Source of the DNA: Woeseiaceae bacterium
GTDB taxonomy: Bacteria > Pseudomonadota > Gammaproteobacteria > Steroidobacterales > Woeseiaceae
Assembly (NCBI GenBank): GCA_028289545.1
Contig: JANQPG010000092.1
Span: 20,443-84,442, forward strand
Reading direction: 5' to 3'
Length of the DNA stretch: 64,000 nucleotides
The notes under the pieces were generated by a model, which was not told where the DNA came from, searched no databases, and was given only the letters and a program-made list of their open reading frames with translations. The position numbers and the translations under genes were made by a program. Positions 51,058 to 59,024 of this stretch are shown here, one piece after another; within the stretch, counting starts at the first letter, position 1, and each line of letters starts with the position of its first letter.

Positions 51058-52236
51058 ATGAACTCGAGTTCGAATGTGGACGTAGTTGTTTTTGGTGCGA
51101 CCGGGTTCACCGGGCAGCTGATTGTTGAATACATGGCGTCCCGGTTCGAGCCGGGCTCCGGCTTGTCATGGGCCATGGCCGGGCGGTCGCCCGATAAACT
51201 TGCCGCTGTCCGGGAGAGCATGGGTGCACCCGACGAGACTCCGCTCATCGTGGCTGACGCCGCAGATGCTGCGAGCCTCCGCGCCATGGCGAACCGGACG
51301 TCATGCATTATTTCGGCCGTGGGGCCGTACACCCACTACGGCTCGGAACTGCTGGCCGCTTGCGCCGCAACCGGAACCGACTACGTCGATCTGTGCGGCG
51401 AACCCCTCTGGATGCACGAGATGATCGAGACCTACTCGGACGCAGCCCGGGCGTCGGGCGCTCGCATCGTACACTCCTGCGGCTTCGACTCCGTTCCCTT
51501 CGACCTCGGCGTCCAGCAGCTCCAGTCCGAGGCCGTCAATCGATTCGGCGCACCTTGTTCGCGCGTACGCGGCCGTGTCCGGAAGATGGTTGGCACGTTC
51601 TCGGGCGGCACGGCCGCTTCGGGTGCGGCCACTCTGGCGCAGGTCCGCGAAAATCCCGCGTTACTCGAGGTGTTGAAGAATCCCTTTGCCCTGGCGGAGG
51701 GCTTCAAGGGGCCGCCGCAGCCCCCTGGCAACAAAGTGATTCAGGAGGCGGGCATCTGGCTTGCGCCGTTTATCATGGCGCCCATCAACACGAAGAACAT
51801 TCATCGCTCGAATCAACTGTCGGGGCATCCCTACGGAAAAGACTTCGTGTATGACGAAATGGTCCTGACGGGACCGGGAGAAAAAGGCCAGGCAACGGCT
51901 GAGGCCGTCGCGGCGGCGTTTGGTATGTCCACGGGCGGCAAGGAGCCGCCGGCGCCCGGTGAAGGCCCGTCGCGCGAGGAGCGGGACGCCGGGCACTACG
52001 AGTATGCTGCTGTAGGAACCGGGCCCGACGGCGAGACGCTCAGTGTGGTCGTCACGGGAGACAAGGATCCGGGATACGGGTCTACGTCGAAGATCATTGC
52101 CGAGGCAGCAGCGTGTCTCGTTCAGGATTGTCCCGATCTGCCGGGCGGGATCTACACGCCGGCGGTTGCGATGGGGTCGAAGCTGCGTGAGCGTCTGATT
52201 GCCTCGGCCGGTCTGACGTTTCAAATCGAGGAATAG
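51058..52236 (+). CDS. Saccharopine-dehydrogenase-like NADP-binding reductase (trans-acting enoyl reductase type)
   Basis: 392 residues. The N-terminal Rossmann motif VVVFGATGFTGQLIVEYM is followed by AMAGRSPDKLAAV and CIISAVGPYTHYGSELLAACAATGTDYVDLCGEP, characteristic of saccharopine dehydrogenase NADP-binding domain proteins that include trans-acting enoyl reductases. The C-terminal half includes a FSGGTAASGAATLAQV segment and ends in a strand-rich domain. The start follows GAAAGG. It lies 115 bases after the double hydrolase and may be co-transcribed or use its own promoter. Reduction of an unsaturated intermediate is inferred. Confidence 0.87.
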   Translation: MNSSSNVDVVVFGATGFTGQLIVEYMASRFEPGSGLSWAMAGRSPDKLAAVRESMGAPDETPLIVADAADAASLRAMANRTSCIISAVGPYTHYGSELLAACAATGTDYVDLCGEPLWMHEMIETYSDAARASGARIVHSCGFDSVPFDLGVQQLQSEAVNRFGAPCSRVRGRVRKMVGTFSGGTAASGAATLAQVRENPALLEVLKNPFALAEGFKGPPQPPGNKVIQEAGIWLAPFIMAPINTKNIHRSNQLSGHPYGKDFVYDEMVLTGPGEKGQATAEAVAAAFGMSTGGKEPPAPGEGPSREERDAGHYEYAAVGTGPDGETLSVVVTGDKDPGYGSTSKIIAEAAACLVQDCPDLPGGIYTPAVAMGSKLRERLIASAGLTFQIEE

Positions 52237-52251
52237 ACGGGAGTGCCTGCC

Positions 52252-53157
52252 ATGCGTTACCTCGTTTCACTGTTGTTGCTCGCCTCGCTGACCGCCACCG
52301 CCCAGGAGGAATGGCCCGTTCTGTCGGGCCCGTACCTGGGGCAGGAACCGCCCGGCATGACGCCCGAAGTGTTTGCGCCGGGTCTGATTTCCCTGGAAGA
52401 GGAGCGGGAGCTGAACGCCGTGTTTTCTCCGGACGGGCGCATATTCATGTTTTCGAAAGTGGAAGACGGTGTCGCCAAGATGTTCTTCAGCTTTCATCGG
52501 GATGATGGAATATGGCAGGAACCGCGGATGGCCGGGCCGTCCAAGACGTTTCCCAATCACCATGACGTCGACATGGCGTTTTCGCCCGACGGCGGCTGGG
52601 TGTATTTCATTTCCGATCGGCCGCTGCCCGGCTATTCACTCGAACGCTTTAACATCTGGCGCAGTAAAGTGACTCGCCATGGCCTTCTGGACCCGGAACC
52701 CCTGGGGCCTCACATCAACGGGCCCGGCAGCGAGCTTTATCCCATGCTCGTCGCAGACGGCAGCTTGTACTTCTCGGCGGAGCGCGACGACAGCATCGGC
52801 GGACGTGACAGTTATCGGGCGCAGTTCCGGGACGGCGACTTTGAGACGCCGGTCAATCTCGGGCCTGGCATCAACAGCGAAGTCAACGAAGGGGACATCT
52901 ACGTTAGTCCGGACGAAACCTACATCATCCATGTCTCGGCGGATCGGCCGGATGGTCTTGGAGGTGCCGACCTCTATATCAGCTTCCGCCAGGACGACGG
53001 CTCGTGGGGGCAGGGCATCCACATGGACCACGGCATCAACTCCGCGGAGACTGACTACTGCCCGATGGTGAGCCCCGACGGCAAGTATTTCTTCTTTACG
53101 CAGGGCGAAGAAATTATGTGGATGGACGCCGCGGTTGTGGAGGAGTATCGGGAGTAG
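52252..53157 (+). CDS. Secreted WD40-like PD40 beta-propeller protein
   Basis: 301 residues from ATG 52252, eight bases after GGGAG; GTG 52243 is less likely. A signal peptide ends near TATAQ. At least five PD40 blades are visible: NAVFSPDGRIFMFSK, DMAFSPDGGWVYFISDRP, PMLVADGSLYFSAERD, DIYVSPDETYIIHVSADRP and PMVSPDGKYFFFTQGEE. These propellers, as in TolB, mediate binding in the periplasm. The final blade segments are short, and the protein probably closes as a five- or six-bladed ring. It is separated from the reductase by a few bases, so it may be in the same transcript. Confidence 0.85.
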   Translation: MRYLVSLLLLASLTATAQEEWPVLSGPYLGQEPPGMTPEVFAPGLISLEEERELNAVFSPDGRIFMFSKVEDGVAKMFFSFHRDDGIWQEPRMAGPSKTFPNHHDVDMAFSPDGGWVYFISDRPLPGYSLERFNIWRSKVTRHGLLDPEPLGPHINGPGSELYPMLVADGSLYFSAERDDSIGGRDSYRAQFRDGDFETPVNLGPGINSEVNEGDIYVSPDETYIIHVSADRPDGLGGADLYISFRQDDGSWGQGIHMDHGINSAETDYCPMVSPDGKYFFFTQGEEIMWMDAAVVEEYRE

Positions 53158-53439
53158 GCGCGGCGATGAGAATATGGAGAGCATCGCTTTGTAAACAAGC
53201 AGGTGCGAGGTGACGTGGAGTCAGGATTGGATTGGCTGGTTTCGATAGGTTTTATAACTCGGACTCGACCGCGCAGGCATTGTCAGATTTGGTCGATCCT
53301 AGCAGCCGCTTTACGCTCGCTTGCTGCCGTCTACAAGGCCAAGCACTGTCCGACGGCAAAGAACCCATTGCAGCCTGTCACGATCTTGCAAGTTCACGCC
53401 GCCTCGTAGGTTATTTTACAGTTAGTTGGCATTGGAATT
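53158..53439. other. Non-coding gap at the left edge of the accessory island
   Basis: 282 bases between the PD40 gene and the DUF4375 gene. Short overlapping frames are present (53203-53409 and 53232-53483) but none has a start with ribosome-binding sequence or a recognisable product. Base composition begins to fall here compared with the neighbouring coding DNA. I see no tRNA or clear attachment repeat. It may hold a decayed gene. Confidence 0.4.
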
Positions 53440-53874
53440 ATGCGATTCAATCGCCGTCAATCAGATGCGTATCGAACCTTTGAATCTCGGTGGGAAGAGG
53501 TCGGATATGAAAATTTGACTGAATTTGAGCGGCAGGTCGTGGCCCTGGAAGCGCTCGAAGGTGATGTAATGAACGGTGGTCTGAGCCAGTATTTCTCTAA
53601 TTCGTCAGGTGACCTTGCAGCTGAAGCCCTTATTGCGCTTGACAATCTAGGCGCATGGCAAACATACAAGGCTCTAACGTCCGCTATCGCCAAGATTTGG
53701 GCAGACGGTTATCCGAACGACAGGGCTGAACGCTTCAAACCGCTGGAGGACGCAGAGGAACGAGACGAGAACCTGCTGGACGAAGAAACTGAGGTTATCC
53801 AAGATCTGCCAGAGGACTTTCTGGCACTTGCACTCGACAAACTGGCCGTCCAGTACCAAGGAGACGAGAGTTGA
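53440..53874 (+). CDS. DUF4375-domain protein
   Basis: 144 residues. The family hallmark MNGGLSQYFSNSSGDLAAEALIALDNLGA lies at about 46-74, and the tail is acidic (ERDENLLDEETEVIQDLPEDFLALALDKLAVQY). DUF4375 proteins are of unknown function and are often found in accessory or immunity-like contexts, a statement from general knowledge. The GGA before the ATG is a weak ribosome-binding site. It is the first gene of the AT-richer island and has no operon partner. Confidence 0.75.
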   Translation: MRFNRRQSDAYRTFESRWEEVGYENLTEFERQVVALEALEGDVMNGGLSQYFSNSSGDLAAEALIALDNLGAWQTYKALTSAIAKIWADGYPNDRAERFKPLEDAEERDENLLDEETEVIQDLPEDFLALALDKLAVQYQGDES

Positions 53875-54174
53875 CTCCCACGACTGACCGCTTACCGACT
53901 GCAAGCTCACGGTGAATCTTGCCGTTCGAGCGTCTGCTGTTCGGAAAAGCTGACCTTCACGGCGTATCCTGGTCGGACACCGGCAGTAGGATCAAATACA
54001 GACTAATTACAACAACTAGGTGTATTGCTCGGCACTCGATCTGACGGACACTGTCAGATGAGGTAATACCTCGACCGTCCGCTGCCGCACACTTCAAACA
54101 ATCACCATCTTCAGAATGTTGCTGCGCTGTCGGTCGGCCTTCGCCAAAACCAGCCCTTGATCCGGCGTCACATC
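53875..54174. other. Non-coding gap with two adjacent palindromes
   Basis: 300 bases between the convergent DUF4375 and protease genes. TCTGAC (54040-54045) pairs with GTCAGA (54053-54058), and GAGGTAATACCTC (54060-54072) is a perfect 13-base palindrome directly after it. Neither is followed by a T-run. No gene is credible in the stretch. The pair may be a 3'-end structure for both transcripts or a trace of insertion. Confidence 0.4.
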
Positions 54175-55290
54175 CTACTTTTCCAAGTTGCTGATCGCCT
54201 TGGCTATAAGCTCAGCGCTCGTCGCTTCTCCACCCCACTGGCTGCGTCGATGATGCATGCCAACGAGCCGCAGACCACTCGCAGAAAACAGCGGCGCTCC
54301 GGCACTGCCTCCACCGGTATCACACAAGTGGTAAATTCGGTCGCTACCCACTTTGACGACACTGCAGCCGGCGGACATAACGGCTAACTTTGTTGGATCG
54401 CCACGAAAATAGATGCCAACTAGCTGTTGACCCGCGAAACCGTTCTCGTAGCTCGCCACGTCTATGCCAGGGTGCTCGCTGGGTAGCTCGCTTGGCGTGT
54501 TGAAAATGGCGAAGTCGTTCTCGTTATCTACGTAGACTGGCGCCTGGTCAATCTTGTACGTGCTCGTGTTGTTGCGGTCTCCAATCGAAAGCACCGAACC
54601 ATCGCCTACACAATGGGCGGCAGTAACTACGAAACCGCCGGTAGTTAGAAACGCGGAACAGGCCAACACGTAGCCATCCTCCTCTACAAACCGCAAAAGG
54701 CCGATGGCAGGCGCCACAGAACGCACCGGATGATCGCCGCGTAGCGCTGCTACCGGAACCGAGTCGTCTGGACCAACTATCCCTCCAAGCAAGGATGGCG
54801 AGCTACGTGGGCCAGGTAACGTCGGTCCGGTACCTGGCTCCCTCTGATCAAGGAAACTCTTCAAGCTCGCGGCTAGTGCAGGATCGTGAACAAGTCCAGC
54901 ATCAAGCAGGAACGAAAGGTTCTCTGCCGCCTTGTCTGAGTCACCTTCTGTTTTTATCATTTCTAGAATTCGCTCGGACTCGGCCCTTTGCGCTTCAATC
55001 GTTCGCTGGAGCGACCCGTTAACCACCGCAACGACACCGTTTCCGACCGCGGCAACAGTCGCGGCGAGGATTGCTACAACAAGCGGGTTTCTCCATCCTG
55101 AACGACGTACTTCCTCGACCGACAACCTGTGGCCTGCTTGCTTGAGTTGCAGTTCTTCCCGTTGATGGACTAATTCTCTTTCTTTGAAGCGCCGATTGGC
55201 CTCGAATTTTTCTCGCTCAAGTTGGAGCGCGGCGTCGCGGTTGGCGTTCGTCTGCTCCGGTCCCGTAGCTTTTTCGTCTCTCGTTTCCAT
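54175..55290 (-). CDS. Membrane-anchored trypsin-like serine protease with N-terminal coiled coil
   Basis: 371 residues. Residues ~18-62 are a highly charged coiled coil (LEREKFEANRRFKERELVHQ). One membrane helix follows (about 69-92), preceded by RRSGWRN, which by the positive-inside rule leaves the N-terminus in the cytosol and the protease outside. A second short helical stretch (95-150) leads to the chymotrypsin-fold domain with H226 (VVTAAHC), D259 (DNENDFAIF) and S329 (CDTGGGSAGAP). The triad looks intact. It lies 161 bases downstream of the OLD nuclease gene on the same strand. A pairing of this protease with an OLD nuclease is not a defence system I can name. Confidence 0.85.
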   Translation of the reverse strand: METRDEKATGPEQTNANRDAALQLEREKFEANRRFKERELVHQREELQLKQAGHRLSVEEVRRSGWRNPLVVAILAATVAAVGNGVVAVVNGSLQRTIEAQRAESERILEMIKTEGDSDKAAENLSFLLDAGLVHDPALAASLKSFLDQREPGTGPTLPGPRSSPSLLGGIVGPDDSVPVAALRGDHPVRSVAPAIGLLRFVEEDGYVLACSAFLTTGGFVVTAAHCVGDGSVLSIGDRNNTSTYKIDQAPVYVDNENDFAIFNTPSELPSEHPGIDVASYENGFAGQQLVGIYFRGDPTKLAVMSAGCSVVKVGSDRIYHLCDTGGGSAGAPLFSASGLRLVGMHHRRSQWGGEATSAELIAKAISNLEK

Positions 55291-55451
55291 TAATGCTCGC
55301 CGATGCCACTAGGCTCGATCAAGTCTGACAGTGCCTGTACGGTAGGGTCTGGGTTATCACAACTAGGGCTGCTGGTCCTTCTCAACGTAACGAGCTTGAC
55401 CGTCTTTGGCCTATTAGTGACGAGTTTCTTCTGCAAGAACTCTGGAATCGA

Positions 55452-57272
55452 TCAATTGGGTTCAGTATCCACGGATAAGAAATCCGCGAACATCTCCGTG
55501 AACTCATATCTCTCCACATCGTCCTCTACATATCTCTCAACCTCACGAATTTGCTCACAATTCATCTCGACCCAGAATGTCTCTAGAACCATTGATTTTC
55601 GTGTGCGTTTTTCAGAGCCGATCAGGAGCTTTGCGTCATCAGTTTCCGTGAAGCTGAAGGCGCTACCATCCGGAAGGTCTAAACATGCCAGATGAATGTA
55701 GTTCTCTGGTTCTCGCTTTCTAGTTAGATACGCCTTTACTCCATTTTCGTTCAATTCGGCTATTTTTTCTCGATTGGATGCTTCATCAGCTGTTCCGAGG
55801 TCCGAGTCAAGAAGAACGCAGTAGGGTAGACCAAATTGATCAGCGAGTTGCAGCGTCACCCAGTGTTTGAGGTTGCCGCAGCCTCCAATCGGAATCACAG
55901 CAAAGTTCCGCTCTTCCAAAGTTGCCTCAAGGAAGCCGCCCGTCTTGAGGATGCTCGCTGTATGATGAACAAACGTTACGTCACTTTTGCCTTCCACCAG
56001 AAGGATCGCGGCAGCGCTCCTTGAAATGGGATCAGGAAGAACTCCAAGAGTGTCCGCAATCTTCTTGAATACTTCGTCAGTGCCCGCCGTGACACGTCTC
56101 TCAGCACCATCACTTTCGATAAGTCTTAGACTCTCCAGAGGTAGAAGACCAGCAAGTGCAGGGGTATGCGTGGTAAGTATTATCTGGACGTTGGCCGCAG
56201 TAGACAACTCTAGGAAAGCACTTATCAGCATTTCCTGATGGTCAGGATGTTGAGATGTTTCTGGTTCCTCGAATGCGTAGATGACCTCGCTTGATGTTCC
56301 CTCAGACCTTCTCCTTTCTGCCTCTGCACGAAAGAAATTAAGCAAGATTAGTCTGCGGACTCCACTGCCTCGCTTATTTACCGATATGCCGTCTTCTGAT
56401 TTTATAGATAACTTAAATTGAGAATCGAATTTTGGTTCGGTTTTAAATTCTGGAGTGAGTTCATGCGCTAGTTCCGGCGCCATTTCTTTTAGCTTTACTA
56501 GAGTTCTAGCTGCAGTCTCCGTAGCCTTCCGGCGCACTTGCGTCTTGATATGCTCCAGTTCGTGCTCAAGATCTCTCAGCGCTTGCTGTACCGCTGTTTT
56601 CATTGGGTCAGCTACTTCTTTGTCGTCATCACGACTAGCACGGTCAGACTGGAAGAGCGCGAATATGGGTAAATAGTCTTTGATCGTTTCGTAGGCCTTC
56701 TTGGCATCTTCTTTGTCCACCAATAGGTCGATCGGACTAAGTTCCAGTTCGCCGACATGGTTTCGAATAGCACTGCGGATAGAAGCGTTTACGTTTCCGT
56801 TATATTGATCTTCTTGAACGCCAAGCTGTGATGCTCGAGCTCTCAGGTCGGCGCGCCTCAGTTCAAGTAGATCTTCGCATCCCGCCGCCGTGGGGTGCAT
56901 GCAACGCAAATAGACCTTCTCCTTCGGCTTTGCAGCAGTGGCAGAAAAGACTTTCTTTATTTCGAGCTCGCCTTCTCTGTTTAGAAGGTGTTCATTCGCG
57001 AGGCTGGTAGGGTTGGATGCGTCTATGATGATTTCGTCAGGTAGATCCGAAAAGACACAACTTATTTCGATATTGCGACCTTCGGCGTCGATAGACAGAT
57101 CTTCGCGTTCGCAAGGAACAACAGAGTTGTTGAAGAAGATCTCCAACGCTTCGAGCACTGTTGATTTTCCTACATCATTCTTGCCGATGAATGCGGTTAA
57201 GTTACCAATGTTTATTGGCGTTTCTTCGCGATACCCACGAAAGTTTCTAAGAATGACCGTCTCTAATCTCAT
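55452..57272 (-). CDS. OLD-family ATP-dependent endonuclease (ABC-type ATPase plus TOPRIM)
   Basis: 606 residues from ATG 57272, which is five bases after GGAGG; the ATG at 57284 overlaps that GGAGG. Walker A is GKNDVGKS (30-37), the signature region RGSGVRR (301-307), Walker B IYAFEEPE (331-338) and the switch His is in ILTTHTP (365-371). The TOPRIM nuclease core keeps E427 in LLVEGKSD and D489/D491 in CVLLDSDLG. This is the architecture of OLD and GajA nucleases. A GajB-like UvrD helicase gene, the Gabija partner, is missing; the trypsin-like protease takes the adjacent position. Base composition is visibly lower in GC than the flanking modules. Confidence 0.9.
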   Translation of the reverse strand: MRLETVILRNFRGYREETPINIGNLTAFIGKNDVGKSTVLEALEIFFNNSVVPCEREDLSIDAEGRNIEISCVFSDLPDEIIIDASNPTSLANEHLLNREGELEIKKVFSATAAKPKEKVYLRCMHPTAAGCEDLLELRRADLRARASQLGVQEDQYNGNVNASIRSAIRNHVGELELSPIDLLVDKEDAKKAYETIKDYLPIFALFQSDRASRDDDKEVADPMKTAVQQALRDLEHELEHIKTQVRRKATETAARTLVKLKEMAPELAHELTPEFKTEPKFDSQFKLSIKSEDGISVNKRGSGVRRLILLNFFRAEAERRRSEGTSSEVIYAFEEPETSQHPDHQEMLISAFLELSTAANVQIILTTHTPALAGLLPLESLRLIESDGAERRVTAGTDEVFKKIADTLGVLPDPISRSAAAILLVEGKSDVTFVHHTASILKTGGFLEATLEERNFAVIPIGGCGNLKHWVTLQLADQFGLPYCVLLDSDLGTADEASNREKIAELNENGVKAYLTRKREPENYIHLACLDLPDGSAFSFTETDDAKLLIGSEKRTRKSMVLETFWVEMNCEQIREVERYVEDDVERYEFTEMFADFLSVDTEPN

Positions 57273-57712
57273 TTGCGCCTCCATCCGCGCGAATAGCGCT
57301 GAGCGCGTTAGGGACTATCGCCTCAGTATCTCTATATAGGAAAAAACAATCAAATAAACCGTTATGACGGCCAATCAGAGTTCTATGCTCGGACTGAGCC
57401 GTTCTGGGGAAAAATATCTGTGAGGGTTCCTGGAGCGGACTTGTAGTTGCCGTAAAAGCCAATAATAACAATAATTTATCTGTCGTCGGGTAGTCCTGAC
57501 TTTTGTGTATTACTTAGGTTAAAAGACGTTTTACGAACATGTTTCTCACGCGAGAGAGCCATAGCTATCGTTGCTCCTTGGTTCGTTCCCAAAAGAACAA
57601 GATGGCGTAAGTGAAACTCGCGATAAGGCCCAATAACCGGCCTCAAGCCTGCCGGTTCCGAGCTGTATTCTTCAGCAAAACATCAACCTGTTGCGTGGTA
57701 CCTTGATCTTTC
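57273..57712. other. AT-rich intergenic region upstream of the OLD gene and the toxin-antitoxin pair
   Basis: 440 bases between the divergent OLD and antitoxin genes. The OLD promoter should lie here; on the minus strand a TATATAGAG stretch near 57336-57344 is a possible -10. AACCGGC (57635-57641) and GCCGGTT (57651-57657) form a perfect seven-base hairpin with a nine-base loop. No gene, tRNA or insertion sequence end is evident. The low GC content matches foreign DNA. Confidence 0.4.
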
Positions 57713-57728
57713 ATGGAATATCATGAAA
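57709..57728. promoter_or_regulatory. Palindrome at the antitoxin start, candidate autoregulatory operator
   Basis: TTTCATG (57709-57715) and CATGAAA (57722-57728) are perfect seven-base arms around six bases. A weak promoter, TTGCGT (57691-57696) with TGGAAT (57714-57719), would be overlapped by it. If translation starts at 57713, the operator covers the start codon; if it starts at 57737 or 57743, the operator lies in the promoter, the more usual arrangement. Confidence 0.5.
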
Positions 57729-57949
57729 ATGATGATATGGCTATGGTCAAAATAAGCTCACAAGTTGAAGAGGCGGAATGGACAGCGTTGCAGGATATTG
57801 CGCGCGAGTCTCACCAAAGCATTTCCGGGCTCCTGACCGAGGCAATTGCGGACTACGTTCGCAAGCGTCGCCTGCGCCCGGTCGTTCTGGATCACCTCGA
57901 GGAATCGATGGACGAGAACGAAGAGCTAGGCCGTCGCCTTGCTGAGTGA
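57713..57949 (+). CDS. Ribbon-helix-helix-type antitoxin
   Basis: 78 residues from ATG 57713, or 70 and 68 from the ATGs at 57737 and 57743; no start has a good ribosome-binding site. From MVKISSQVEEAEWTALQDIARESHQSISGLLTEAIADYVRKRRLRP it looks like a small strand followed by two helices, as in RHH/MetJ-type repressors. The acidic tail VVLDHLEESMDENEELGRRLAE would wrap the toxin. It overlaps the Doc-like toxin by 11 bases, and the palindrome at its start suggests conditional autorepression by the complex. Confidence 0.8.
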   Translation: MEYHENDDMAMVKISSQVEEAEWTALQDIARESHQSISGLLTEAIADYVRKRRLRPVVLDHLEESMDENEELGRRLAE

Positions 57950-58325
57950 TGCCGTTCAGTATCTGACCCTCGAAGAAGTCCTTGTTATCCATGAACGGTT
58001 GATAGACCGATTTGGTGGCGCCAAGGGCATCCGCGATCAGGGGCTTCTGGAAAGTGCCCTCTACCGGCCGCAGACCGGATACTACGATGACCTCCCGTCG
58101 ATGGCGGCGGCGCTATTTGAATCGTTGCTGCTGAATCACGCATTCGTGGACGGGAACAAGAGGATCGCGTTCTTTGCTGCTGACGTATTTCTTCGCCTGA
58201 ATGGATGGAAGATATCGGTTGACGGTGTCGAAGCACATGGTTTCCTGATCGGCCACCTCGAGGCCGGAACCTGTAGCCACGAGGCACTGCGCAAGTGGAT
58301 CCTGGATCATCTCGAGAAGATCTAG
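57939..58325 (+). CDS. doc: Doc-type toxin of the Fic/Doc family
   Basis: 128 residues from TTG 57939, overlapping the antitoxin by 11 bases. The active-site motif HAFVDGNKRIAFFA matches the Doc form HxFx(D/x)xNKR, with catalytic His and the NKR anion-binding residues intact. The upstream LTLEEVLVIHERLIDRFGGAKGIRDQGLLESALYRPQ is the typical Doc N-terminus and interacts with the antitoxin. P1 Doc phosphorylates EF-Tu and stops translation; the same activity is inferred here. Position beside the OLD/protease genes puts it in a probable defence or stabilisation island. Confidence 0.93.
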   Translation: MLSDAVQYLTLEEVLVIHERLIDRFGGAKGIRDQGLLESALYRPQTGYYDDLPSMAAALFESLLLNHAFVDGNKRIAFFAADVFLRLNGWKISVDGVEAHGFLIGHLEAGTCSHEALRKWILDHLEKI

Positions 58326-58379
58326 GCTGATTCCAGCCAACTGGTGGACGGCCTAGCGCCAAGTGCTGGAGGCCAGCAA

Positions 58380-58850
58380 ATGTTAGAAAAACCCATCCGA
58401 GCCGATTCGGTCACCGCCAAAAAAGGCGCTACCGTTTACCCCGAACCCTTTGCTGGTCTGGTCGAAGGCCGGGCCAAAGCCAAGCTCGGCGACGTGTTTT
58501 CGCTGAGCAACTTTGGCGTAAACCTCACGATCCTCGATCCAGGCGCGGCGTCCGCGCTGAAGCACGCCCACACCTTGCAGGACGAGTTCGTCTACGTGCT
58601 CGAGGGCACGCTAACGCTGGTCCACGGCGACGAGGAATTCTTACTGTCTCCCGGCGACTGTATGGGCTTTAAGGCCGGCAGCGGGGTTGCGCATCAGATC
58701 GTAAATCGCTCCGACCGGCCCGGGAAGTACCTCGAAATCGGTGACCGTCGACCAAACGATACGGTGACCTATCCCGATGATGACTTGGTTGCCGAAGGCA
58801 ACGCTGGGGGAGGCTGGTCGTTTTCGCGAAAGGACGGAACGCCGTACTGA
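58380..58850 (+). CDS. Cupin-domain protein
   Basis: 156 residues from ATG 58380, seven bases after GGAGG. A single cupin barrel covers about 45-125, with HAHTLQDEFVYVLEGTLTLVHGDEEFLLSPGDCMGFKAGSGVAHQIVNRSD holding the metal-ligand pattern HxH...E and a later His. The C-terminal tail ends GGGWSFSRKDGTPY. Such small cupins bind metals or act as sugar or amine-processing enzymes; the substrate is not evident. Base composition is back to the level of the main chromosome, so it marks the right flank of the island. Confidence 0.87.
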   Translation: MLEKPIRADSVTAKKGATVYPEPFAGLVEGRAKAKLGDVFSLSNFGVNLTILDPGAASALKHAHTLQDEFVYVLEGTLTLVHGDEEFLLSPGDCMGFKAGSGVAHQIVNRSDRPGKYLEIGDRRPNDTVTYPDDDLVAEGNAGGGWSFSRKDGTPY

Positions 58851-59024
58851 CCATCGTTTCGTAAGACTCGGTATCGAAGTCAGAGCTGCGTGTTCTCCTA
58901 CCTCCAGGATAAGTCTGATCGGTAACTTTCGGTTGTGTGACCCGCACACTGCAGCGCTGCCGCACAGTCGAGTTACTCTACGCACGCCTATTCGCACTGC
59001 TTCAATAGTGAAGGAGGTGTTGCT

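Noticed and set aside
53203-53483. Two short frames in the gap before the DUF4375 gene
   Set aside because: No start signal, no family and overlap with each other; treated as non-coding or decayed DNA.
55303-55695. Plus-strand frame of 130 codons over the 3' part of the OLD gene and the gap after it
   Set aside because: Ser/Thr-rich low-information translation, opposite the conserved end of the OLD protein, with no ribosome-binding site.
54175-57272. Assignment of the OLD gene and its neighbour as a Gabija system
   Set aside because: Gabija needs a UvrD-like helicase (GajB) next to GajA. The neighbour is a trypsin-like protease with no helicase motifs.
57273-57712. A tRNA gene or phage attachment site in the AT-rich gap
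   Set aside because: The hairpin at 57635-57657 is isolated; no cloverleaf, no CCA end and no direct repeat matching the other end of the island was found.
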